In this document: piece after piece, positions 13,358 through 20,232 of the stretch | Layout of the letters: every line of letters begins with the position of its first letter | How positions within the stretch are numbered: position 1 is the stretch's first letter | Source of the DNA: a virus | Strand: one strand, 5' to 3' | IMG/VR virus record: IMGVR_UViG_3300042321_001640 | Coordinates: 1-28,359 of that record | Length of the DNA: 28,359 nucleotides | Made by a program: the position numbers and the translations under genes | Notes under the pieces: generated by a model | Told to the model about the DNA's origin: nothing | Database searches by the model: none | What the model saw: the letters and a program-made list of their open reading frames with translations, nothing else

Positions 13358-13546
13358 TCATCCAGCACTTTTGGACTTCAAGTATTTTTGTACCTGAATA
13401 ATAACAAAGGAAACAATTCCATTTGCCTTAACTCTTGAATCTGCTCCAAGAACCTCAGAAATTGCCAAAAGAATACCAAGAATAAGTTGAACATTTGCTG
13501 CACTTAATCCATTACCAATAGTTGCTAGTAAGAATGCGGTAGTCAT
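13358..13546 (-). CDS. Small hydrophobic protein, holin-like in size (62 aa)
   Basis: It starts at ATG 13546 behind CGGAGATT, a clear ribosome-binding site. Two hydrophobic stretches are visible: MTTAFLLATIGNGLSAANV, continuing into QLILGILLAISEVLG, and GIVSFVIIQVQ. They are joined by a short charged turn (ADSRVKANG), and a basic tail follows (KYLKSKSAG). Two membrane passes with a basic C-terminus fit a small holin or another membrane peptide, but no family is recognised and nothing else in the neighbourhood proves lysis function. It has its own terminator at 13307-13335. Confidence 0.72.
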   Translation of the reverse strand: MTTAFLLATIGNGLSAANVQLILGILLAISEVLGADSRVKANGIVSFVIIQVQKYLKSKSAG

Positions 13547-13587
13547 AATAATCTCCGTGTGAAAGAGTATCCTGTACTATTTAGGAA

Positions 13588-15153
13588 TCAATCAAATCTT
13601 GAGTGCATCATGTCGTCATTTGCTGCTAGTGATCTTCTTCTTCTTCTTTCTGCAACGTTATCTGCCGGAGTCACTGCTGGTCTTTGAGGTTCTACAGGAC
13701 CTGTACGATCTTTTTTTACTCCTCTTCCTTGTTTATGCTGAGCAACAGTCCCACCACTTCTAGTCATAAATCCTGTTTCATTTTGACCTCTTACAATCAT
13801 CAAAGCTGGATCTGGTTTACGTCTTGGTTTACCTTCTTCCTTCCTTTGTCTTGTTCTTTCATCAATTATTTCACCTTCTGGTTCATAAGATGCTGCCATC
13901 ACAATAGGATTTTTTACTCCCATTGATTGCAATTTACTAGCAATCAAACTTTTGGTTGTTGGAAGTGATCTTTTATCAATTTCCTTTTTATTATTTTCAC
14001 TACCACATTCAGATTCTTCTTTCATTGCTTGCTTACGAATTGAAGCAAAATAAACTTTTTTTCCATTTTCTGTACCATATTGGTCTTGCATTGATGCTTT
14101 CATGCCAGAAGAGTCATACTTTTTCTTTAGTTTTTTTTCTTTTGTTTTTGCTGCTTTTGTCATCTTTTTTTCCTGAAGCATTCCAAGAAACTTAGAATAT
14201 CCAGTTTCAGAAATTACTTCACCACTCAATTCAGTATGTGCCAACACAGTATTGTTTGGATTTACTGTAATTTTATTTTTTTTATTCGCAGGTAAAATAT
14301 CTATTTGAACATTATTTGAATCTTGATTCAAATATTCTGAAGCATCAGTTTGAGGTAAATTTGACATTTTTGATACTTCACCAATAAATTCTTCCTTTAC
14401 ACTTGAAGTATCTTTTCCGTCAGGTTTTCCACCTCTTCTACGTTGAATTGCATTATGAACTGCTCCAGCATGTTCCTTTGCACCACTTTCAACTTTACCA
14501 TCACCATCATAATCTTTCTTTGCTCTTTTACCAAGAACTTCGGCAGTTTTTTCACCTTTAGTTCTTTCACCTTCATATGGATCTCCATATTCGGTCATTT
14601 CAACCTCTAGTCCTCGTGCTCTAAGTTGACTAATTTTTTCACGAGTTGCATATCTAACATAAGTAACACTATTTTCCTTATCAGTGACTCTTACCTTATA
14701 CTTTTTAGATTCTGAGGTTTGATTTGCGTCTTCCTCTAATCTACTCTTAATTTCATCAATATCAATGACTTCATTTTTCTTTTCTACAAATACTTTATAA
14801 AGTGCTTTTGCCATTGAACTGGATGCAGATTCTTTCATATCCATACTAAAGTCTTCTGCTTGCATTCCCTCAGATCCACCAAAAAGTTTTTTTCTTACTT
14901 CCGATTTTTCTGCTTCGCCCATTGAACTATTTTGCATAAACTGAGAGTATGCAGATCTCAATGGAATATTTTCTCTTCTTGCACGATAACGAATATCATA
15001 TACTGCTTGTCTAATTTTTTGTTCTGGCGTTTTTTCTCCCCCCTTATCATCATCTCTACCAGAATCTCTACTTTCTGGTTTCTTATTTTGGGAAGATAAT
15101 TGTGCCTGGGGATGACTTCTTGCAGGAAGATCTTCAGCAATATGTTTTTTCAT
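13588..15153 (-). CDS. Large charged virion-like protein with a Ca-binding-like loop (521 aa)
   Basis: It starts at ATG 15153. The N-terminus MKKHIAE/D ends in I-x-E and could be a short gp21-type cleavage site. Most of the protein is Lys/Glu/Arg-rich and low in hydrophobics. At 214-222 it carries DYDGDGKVE, a DxDxDGxxE loop like those of EF-hand or dockerin sites, followed by SGAKEHAGAVHNAIQRRRGG. A later element, YGTENGKKVYFASIRKQ, resembles a segment I know from other marine phage virion proteins. The C-terminus is Arg/Pro-rich. No enzyme motif is seen. It is probably a head-associated or internal protein. A GATAAATA box precedes it inside the end of the upstream gene. Confidence 0.76.
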   Translation of the reverse strand: MKKHIAEDLPARSHPQAQLSSQNKKPESRDSGRDDDKGGEKTPEQKIRQAVYDIRYRARRENIPLRSAYSQFMQNSSMGEAEKSEVRKKLFGGSEGMQAEDFSMDMKESASSSMAKALYKVFVEKKNEVIDIDEIKSRLEEDANQTSESKKYKVRVTDKENSVTYVRYATREKISQLRARGLEVEMTEYGDPYEGERTKGEKTAEVLGKRAKKDYDGDGKVESGAKEHAGAVHNAIQRRRGGKPDGKDTSSVKEEFIGEVSKMSNLPQTDASEYLNQDSNNVQIDILPANKKNKITVNPNNTVLAHTELSGEVISETGYSKFLGMLQEKKMTKAAKTKEKKLKKKYDSSGMKASMQDQYGTENGKKVYFASIRKQAMKEESECGSENNKKEIDKRSLPTTKSLIASKLQSMGVKNPIVMAASYEPEGEIIDERTRQRKEEGKPRRKPDPALMIVRGQNETGFMTRSGGTVAQHKQGRGVKKDRTGPVEPQRPAVTPADNVAERRRRRSLAANDDMMHSRFD

Positions 15154-15170
15154 ATGAAGAATTTAACGTT

Positions 15171-16397
15171 TTACTTTTTCCTATTTTTATTTATCATATT
15201 TACACTATAAGGTTTTCCAGGAAGTCTCATCAATTTGGACATATACTTTTCAGAGTATGATTCCTTAACATCTTTGATCCAGGATTTAAACATCATACCA
15301 CCTTCAGATACGCAAATTAAATAATTTGTTCCTCTACGAGTTATCTTACCTATCATTCCAGTATTTAAATTTTCTACAAAAGTTCCAAGTTTAAAAATAT
15401 TTCCATCAATATAATTTTCTCTTAAAGATTGTAAATCATATTCTGGAGCAATTTCCCAAATATTATATCCTTCTTGTTGCATTTCCAAAATTCCCATTCC
15501 TTGACGAACCAAATCAAAAAGTTGCAACGCATCTTTATTTTTAATTTTAGGAGGAAGTCCAGAACGAAATGTCATAAAATCACCTTCAGCAGCAGCAAGT
15601 CTAAGTCTAGATGAAGATAATCCTTCTACATTTTTAGTATCTGGATCCTCATTTTCCAAAGGCAATACTTCAATTACATCAAACTGATATAGTTGCCCAT
15701 TATAATTATTTGCCAATTTTTCAAATTCTTTTGATCTATCAGATCCACATACAATCCTTACATTAGTATAACCATCATTATGAACCTTTTTTAAAACATC
15801 AAAGATTGATATAAAATTTGCATCATTTACAATTCTTTCACTATGATCTGGAAAAATCTTTCTCATAAATGATATTTTGGTATCAGGATCTAATGGATTC
15901 TTTTTTGCATCATAACTTCTAGATGGTACAACAATATAATCCCCATCCTCTTCCATTGCAATCATTGCAGCAGTATCCATCAATTGCTGATGCCCCACGG
16001 TTGGAGGATTGAAACGACCAAAAGCAATTGTTAGAGTTCCTTTAGTTTTTGGAACTGCTGGAGGAGTTATAACTGGTTCTTGTTGAGGAACAGGTTCTTC
16101 TTGAGGAACAGGTTCTTGCTGAACTGCCTGCTGTTCTGGTGGAATCTGAGGTGTTTGTTGAGTAGGATAAGAAGATCCCAATGGGATATTTTTTTCAAAT
16201 TCAGATTGAGATGGATCTTTTCCACCAATAATTTGCCTTTTATTAAAATACTTTAATTGTCCACTGACAGTTTTTGCTTCAAACTCGCCAGTGGCTCTAT
16301 TATACCATCCACCATGGCCATCACCAACAAGTCCAAGTCTTTTTGCTTGAACTGATGCTGAGGTTGCTTCAGTTATAAACTGGAGAAATGTTTTCAT
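15171..16397 (-). CDS. Nucleotidyltransferase with T4-like capsid-targeting N-terminus (408 aa)
   Basis: It starts at ATG 16397. The N-terminus MKTFLQFITE/A closely matches the T4 internal-protein targeting peptide (MKTYQEFIAE/A) and ends in the I-x-E cleavage pattern. Next is a small module with DGHGGWYNRATGEFEAKT (26-43), then a Pro/Gln/Glu linker (80-115). A cytidylyltransferase-like Rossmann domain (about 120-275) follows, with IAFGRFNPPTVGHQQL, a variant of the HxGH motif, and GLSSSRLRLA, equivalent to the SSTxxR motif. The C-terminal module (about 335-378) contains NTGMIGKITRRGTNYLICVS. The enzyme transfers a nucleotide; the substrate (NMN-like or other) is unknown. The N-terminus suggests it is packed in the head and injected, which is inference. 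Confidence 0.83.
   Translation of the reverse strand: MKTFLQFITEATSASVQAKRLGLVGDGHGGWYNRATGEFEAKTVSGQLKYFNKRQIIGGKDPSQSEFEKNIPLGSSYPTQQTPQIPPEQQAVQQEPVPQEEPVPQQEPVITPPAVPKTKGTLTIAFGRFNPPTVGHQQLMDTAAMIAMEEDGDYIVVPSRSYDAKKNPLDPDTKISFMRKIFPDHSERIVNDANFISIFDVLKKVHNDGYTNVRIVCGSDRSKEFEKLANNYNGQLYQFDVIEVLPLENEDPDTKNVEGLSSSRLRLAAAEGDFMTFRSGLPPKIKNKDALQLFDLVRQGMGILEMQQEGYNIWEIAPEYDLQSLRENYIDGNIFKLGTFVENLNTGMIGKITRRGTNYLICVSEGGMMFKSWIKDVKESYSEKYMSKLMRLPGKPYSVNMINKNRKK
15188..15195 (-). promoter_or_regulatory. Late promoter candidate (GATAAATA)
   Basis: GATAAATA on the minus strand lies 34 bases before the ATG at 15153, inside the last codons of the nucleotidyltransferase gene. One mismatch from consensus. 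Confidence 0.38.
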
Positions 16398-16436
16398 TCT
16401 TTAATATATTATAAATCTAATAAGATCTGTATAATA

Positions 16437-16444
16437 TATTTATT
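16437..16444 (-). promoter_or_regulatory. Late promoter candidate (AATAAATA)
   Basis: AATAAATA on the minus strand lies 39 bases before the ATG at 16397, in a very AT-rich gap. One mismatch from consensus. Confidence 0.4.
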
Positions 16445-16462
16445 CATTAATGAAAACTGCGT

Positions 16463-16870
16463 TCATCTTATAGGCATAAGATCAAATAGTTCTGGGTGTA
16501 GGGAACCATATTTTCTCATGATTTCACCTGCTTTTGCATTTGCTTGATTCTCTAATGGACTTCCGGCATGAGAACTTCTATGATGAATACTTCTTTCCGT
16601 ATGTTGTTTATAATGAACAAACTCATGAGCAAGGGTTCTTAAGATATCCATGGGATGACGATTAACAACGCTTAGATGAATTGCATTTTTGTTTGATATT
16701 TGACCAAATGCTTTAATTGTTTTTGCGAAGTCTGCATCATCCACAAGAATAACTGGAATATCATAAGTAAGTTGAAGTTCTCTTTTAAGGAAGATCTTAA
16801 AACTTTTAAGAATTAAATCAAATTGAATTCTTGTAGTTGGTCTTCCTTTTCTTTTTCCAATCAAGGACAT
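16463..16870 (-). CDS. Small zinc metallopeptidase-like protein (HExxH)
   Basis: It starts at ATG 16870, 135 aa. The helix TLAHEFVHYKQH carries the HExxH zinc motif with its catalytic Glu. About 25 residues on, SPLENQANAKAGEIMRKYG offers a third ligand (Glu or Asp) in a second helix, as in short SprT- or ImmA-type gluzincin-like folds. The N-terminus is basic (KRKGRPTTRIQ) and could contact DNA or a partner. No signal peptide is seen, so action in the cytoplasm or on assembling virions is expected. It lies between mazG and the packaged-nucleotidyltransferase gene. Proteolysis of a phage or host protein is plausible; the target is unknown. Confidence 0.78.
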   Translation of the reverse strand: MSLIGKRKGRPTTRIQFDLILKSFKIFLKRELQLTYDIPVILVDDADFAKTIKAFGQISNKNAIHLSVVNRHPMDILRTLAHEFVHYKQHTERSIHHRSSHAGSPLENQANAKAGEIMRKYGSLHPELFDLMPIR

Positions 16871-16879
16871 TTTTTGAAA

Positions 16880-16887
16880 TATTTATT
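16880..16887 (-). promoter_or_regulatory. Late promoter candidate (AATAAATA)
   Basis: AATAAATA on the minus strand overlaps the mazG stop and ends only 9 bases before the ATG at 16870, so a transcript from it would be almost leaderless. Low confidence. Confidence 0.25.
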
Positions 16888-17302
16888 ATCTATCGTCAGC
16901 AGCACGGTTTTCTGAAAAATAAACATCAAAAGCACCTTCAGGATAACGCTTGAGAAGTTTTTGTACGTTACGAGCAACGACATCATCAAGAGTTACATTA
17001 AGTGCAATACAAGCTTGAGCAACATACCACATAATATCACCCAGTTCAATGATCAAGTGCTCGCGGTTGTCTTCATTATAAGGTTTCCCCTGAAAGACCA
17101 TTTTCTTAATGATCTCAAGGAATTCTCCACCTTCGGCATTGATACCAACACCTGCGGTAAGAAGACGTTCAATATTAGCACCTTTCTCATCCAGTTGAAC
17201 CAAACGATCAGAAAGAGCAAGAAAATCTTTAGATGCGTCACTTGTGACTATATCTACAAACTCAGCATATTTATTAAAATTAACGTGTCTAGCAGTTTCC
17301 AT
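16886..17302 (-). CDS. mazG: MazG-like nucleoside triphosphate pyrophosphohydrolase
   Basis: Enzymes of this all-alpha family hydrolyse NTPs or dNTPs to monophosphates and pyrophosphate; in cyanophages they are thought to tune nucleotide pools or alarmone-like signals. The ATG at 17302 overlaps the gp41 stop as TAATG. Length is 138 aa. The metal-binding pattern is visible: Glu57 and Glu60 in NAEGGEFLEI, and Glu86 and Asp89 in IIELGDIMWYVAQ, the E-x-x-E plus E-x-x-D signature. The substrate cannot be read from sequence. It is the last gene of the coupled replication string and is followed by the metallopeptidase. Confidence 0.85.
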   Translation of the reverse strand: METARHVNFNKYAEFVDIVTSDASKDFLALSDRLVQLDEKGANIERLLTAGVGINAEGGEFLEIIKKMVFQGKPYNEDNREHLIIELGDIMWYVAQACIALNVTLDDVVARNVQKLLKRYPEGAFDVYFSENRAADDR

Positions 17303-18681
17303 TAAAATTTAAATCCCTCAAATGATTTTTTTAGTTTCTTTTCTTCACTATCATTATACTCCTCTTCTTGTCCAGTGTCAACTATGTCTTTTTGTGCAGA
17401 TTGTTCGCAGTCATAGAGACGCATTTTAGCACGATCAATACCAACAACAAAACGCTTGTAAATGGTTGGATCATTATATCGGTTCTTAAGTTGTTTCACC
17501 ATAATTTGCCCCAAACCTTCTAGATCTTCGGTACTAATAAGGGCAAACATAAGATCAGCAGTAGCAGGAAGACCAAAGGATTCAGAAGTATCAGTAAGTT
17601 CAACATCAGAGTTACCAAAACCACTACGAGTGGTCTGAGTAGCGGAGACAATTGGGACATTAAACTCAACGGCGAGTCCTCTAAGTTCTTCCGCAATTGA
17701 TTTGATATATGAATAAGAATTGATAGAACTGTTTGCCTTGTGCCTAGAGGAAGCACAAATATTAAGGTAATCAATAAAAATAATATCAGGTCGGAATGAC
17801 TTCTTAAGTGCAAGTTCATTAAGTAATGCCTTAAAGTGTCCACTATGAGCAGAAGCAGTAGGATATTCTTTGATGATCAAAGTTCCTTGAGTTTTCTTTG
17901 CAAGATTTGTAACCTTAGTTTCAAAAGTAGAACGAGGAAGATCTGATAACTCCTGAATATTTACATTCAGAAGGTTTGCATCAATTCGTTCAGCAATTTT
18001 CTCTTCTGCCATTTCAAGCGTAATGTACAGAACATTCCGTCCTTGGAGCAAGACGGAGCTAGCCACATGGCACATGAATAGAGATTTCCCGACACCCGTA
18101 CCAGCAAGTGCGATATTGAGAGTTTTGTTAGGGAGACCACCTTTTGTGATTTTGTTAAAGTATTCAAGATCAAATTCAATTTTATCCTCCTTTCTGTGAT
18201 AGTACTCATATCGCTCTTCATAGTTATTTAAGTAATCGTGTCCAATATTATTGTCAAAACTGACAGCAAGAGCATCAGAAAGAATACTGGGAATAGCATC
18301 ACGATTCTTTTTTTCATTATTTCCATCAGCAATGTGAATGGATTCCATAAGTGCCAGATAAATGGCACGATCACGACACCACTTCTCAGTAGTATCTATC
18401 AACCAAGTCTTATCGACAGGAGCATCATTTAAACTCTTGTTGATCTCCCTGATCTCTTTGATTTGATCTTCTGTTAAATCAGTTCGGTTCTCGACTTCGA
18501 TTCCGAGTGCTTCGATTGTGATTGCCGAACCATATTTAACAATAAACTGGACAATTTCCTCAAAAATGACCTTTTCGGATTTTTGCTCAAAATAATCTGG
18601 TTGTATGAAAGGTATGACCTTACGCGAGTAATCTTCATTAAATACTAGGTTTCTGAGAATAGTTGTTTCAATTTTTTCCAT
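17302..18681 (-). CDS. 41: Replicative DNA helicase, T4 gp41-like (DnaB family)
   Basis: This hexameric 5'-3' helicase unwinds the fork and recruits primase gp61. The ATG at 18681 overlaps the previous stop as TAATG; 459 aa, close to the 475 aa of T4. The N-terminal primase-interaction domain spans about 1-150. The RecA-like core has Walker A in ALAGTGVGKSLF (about 191-202) and Walker B in RPDIIFIDYLNI (298-309). SATQTTRSG is the DnaB-type sensor segment, and QLKNRYNDPTIYKRFVVGID forms the arginine-finger region. It stands between the 2OG oxygenase and mazG, in a string that runs from gp43. Confidence 0.95.
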   Translation of the reverse strand: MEKIETTILRNLVFNEDYSRKVIPFIQPDYFEQKSEKVIFEEIVQFIVKYGSAITIEALGIEVENRTDLTEDQIKEIREINKSLNDAPVDKTWLIDTTEKWCRDRAIYLALMESIHIADGNNEKKNRDAIPSILSDALAVSFDNNIGHDYLNNYEERYEYYHRKEDKIEFDLEYFNKITKGGLPNKTLNIALAGTGVGKSLFMCHVASSVLLQGRNVLYITLEMAEEKIAERIDANLLNVNIQELSDLPRSTFETKVTNLAKKTQGTLIIKEYPTASAHSGHFKALLNELALKKSFRPDIIFIDYLNICASSRHKANSSINSYSYIKSIAEELRGLAVEFNVPIVSATQTTRSGFGNSDVELTDTSESFGLPATADLMFALISTEDLEGLGQIMVKQLKNRYNDPTIYKRFVVGIDRAKMRLYDCEQSAQKDIVDTGQEEEYNDSEEKKLKKSFEGFKF

Positions 18682-19238
18682 TACTTATAATGTAAATAGG
18701 CACTCATAATATACTTTGGATTTCCGATAGGAGGATTACCTTTATGAGGAAACATCCAAAGTGGTGGAAACATCACTAATGTTCCTTTTTTTGGTTGAAT
18801 TACTAAATCCTTGAAGACAGTTTCTCCACCAGAATCAACATCATTTAAATACCACATAAAAGATAAAAATCTTCTTGATGATGAATATTCAATAACATCT
18901 ACATGAGTATCGAAACGATCTTCTCCCCCAGGATTGTACTTCTTTATTCTAAATTGTTCAAGTGCATGTTCTTCTGGAAAAACTCTTGAATCAGTAAATT
19001 CATAATACTTATCACGATATTCAAATATTTTTCGAATGATGTGATTATGAACTTGATTGACTTCTGAGGTTATATCTCTGTTTTCAGTTAGATTAAATTG
19101 AGTAAAATTTGGTTTCCCTTCATTATTATAACGTTCATGCTTATCTGGAACTTGATCAAAAAGAGAAATCAAAAAATCACAAATATTTGCTTCTAAAGCA
19201 TTTTCATACACATGAATAAAATCATTCAGTTCATCCAT
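18681..19238 (-). CDS. 2-oxoglutarate/Fe(II)-dependent oxygenase (prolyl hydroxylase-like)
   Basis: The start is ATG 19238, which overlaps the uvsX end by eight bases. A longer form from a TTG at 19268 adds only uvsX-shadow sequence. The product is 185 aa. The double-stranded beta-helix motifs are present: the HxD pair His112/Asp114 in FDTHVDVIEYS, the distal His165 in WMFPHKGNPP, and Lys175 in GNPKYIMSAYL for 2-oxoglutarate. The frame also has GGETVFKDLVIQPKKGTLV, typical of prolyl 4-hydroxylase-like enzymes. The substrate is unknown. Such oxygenases are frequent in cyanophages; nucleic acid or protein hydroxylation are both possible. Confidence 0.87.
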   Translation of the reverse strand: MDELNDFIHVYENALEANICDFLISLFDQVPDKHERYNNEGKPNFTQFNLTENRDITSEVNQVHNHIIRKIFEYRDKYYEFTDSRVFPEEHALEQFRIKKYNPGGEDRFDTHVDVIEYSSSRRFLSFMWYLNDVDSGGETVFKDLVIQPKKGTLVMFPPLWMFPHKGNPPIGNPKYIMSAYLHYK

Positions 19239-20232
19239 AAGAGAATTGTTGTTTTGCGATGGCGTCAAGTTTGTTCATAATTTCTTCAGTGAAATATTCC
19301 TCTGGATTAGCAAGGATCTGTTTGGCATAAATCTTCTTACCATTCATCTCATAACGACCCGCTACATTCTTCCAGAGTCCACCAATCTCACCAAGTTCTA
19401 GAAGACCATAATAACGATCAAGACCTCGCTCATCATAATACAGACGGACTTCAACATCTTGATTCTCCTTACTCAAACGTGATTTATGAGTCTTTGCCTT
19501 AATAATGTTTCCGATGACTTCTGTTCCGTCTTTCTCCTTTTTCTTGCTGAGATAGATGATAGTAGAAGCGGCATACTTAAGACCACTACCACCACCCATT
19601 TCTTTTGTGGGAACATAAGCGCCGATAACATCATAGGTGTGATTAGTAACGATCATAGGAATATTTGCCTTACCCAACTTCAGAGTAAGCATACGAAATG
19701 CCCCCTTAATTAGTTGAGATTTGGTCATGTCACGAACTTCCTTATCATTCAGAGCATCATTAATCTCTTTACTGGTTGAAAGCATTCCCAGAGAGTCTAG
19801 CACGAACATACAAGGATTACGTTCCCCTTCTGGTTTCTTCATATACATATCAACTGCCTTGAGTGCCTTACCACGAAACTCTTCTACAGTTACAACATTA
19901 ACCACGACAAGGCGTGATGTGTCGATGCCGCGACTCTCCAAGAGTGATTTTGTAATGGCAGCTTCAGTATCAAAGTAGAGACAATAACCATCGGGATTAT
20001 TATTGAGAAAATTCTTAACCACGGCGAGGCTGAAGAAAGTCTTTCCAGTAGAAGACTCTCCAGCAATAGCAGTAATCTTATTGCCAGATACACCACCAAA
20101 AATACTACCTGAAACCAGTGCGTTAAAAATGTACGAACCCGTGTCAACATAAGTCTCTGTCTCATCAATATCAGATGCTAATTTTGTATAATCATCACCG
20201 ATTTCTTTTACAATATCTTTTAAAAAATCCAT
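19231..20232 (-). CDS. uvsX: RecA-like recombinase UvsX
   Basis: UvsX forms filaments on single-stranded DNA and drives strand exchange, repair and recombination-dependent replication. The ATG at 20232 overlaps the gp43 stop as TAATG; 333 aa. Walker A is GESSTGKTFF (58-67) and Walker B CMFVLDSLG (141-149). The L2-like segment is KEMGGGSGLKYAASTIIYLS and the core has PMIVTNHTYDVIGAY. It is shorter than T4 UvsX (about 390 aa) mainly at the C-terminus, as is usual in marine relatives. No uvsY is present in this window. Confidence 0.95.
   Translation of the reverse strand: MDFLKDIVKEIGDDYTKLASDIDETETYVDTGSYIFNALVSGSIFGGVSGNKITAIAGESSTGKTFFSLAVVKNFLNNNPDGYCLYFDTEAAITKSLLESRGIDTSRLVVVNVVTVEEFRGKALKAVDMYMKKPEGERNPCMFVLDSLGMLSTSKEINDALNDKEVRDMTKSQLIKGAFRMLTLKLGKANIPMIVTNHTYDVIGAYVPTKEMGGGSGLKYAASTIIYLSKKKEKDGTEVIGNIIKAKTHKSRLSKENQDVEVRLYYDERGLDRYYGLLELGEIGGLWKNVAGRYEMNGKKIYAKQILANPEEYFTEEIMNKLDAIAKQQFSYG

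Noticed and set aside
19231-19268. Longer oxygenase starting at TTG 19268
   Set aside because: The extra residues are encoded by uvsX sequence, and an ATG at 19238 begins at the expected point of the domain.
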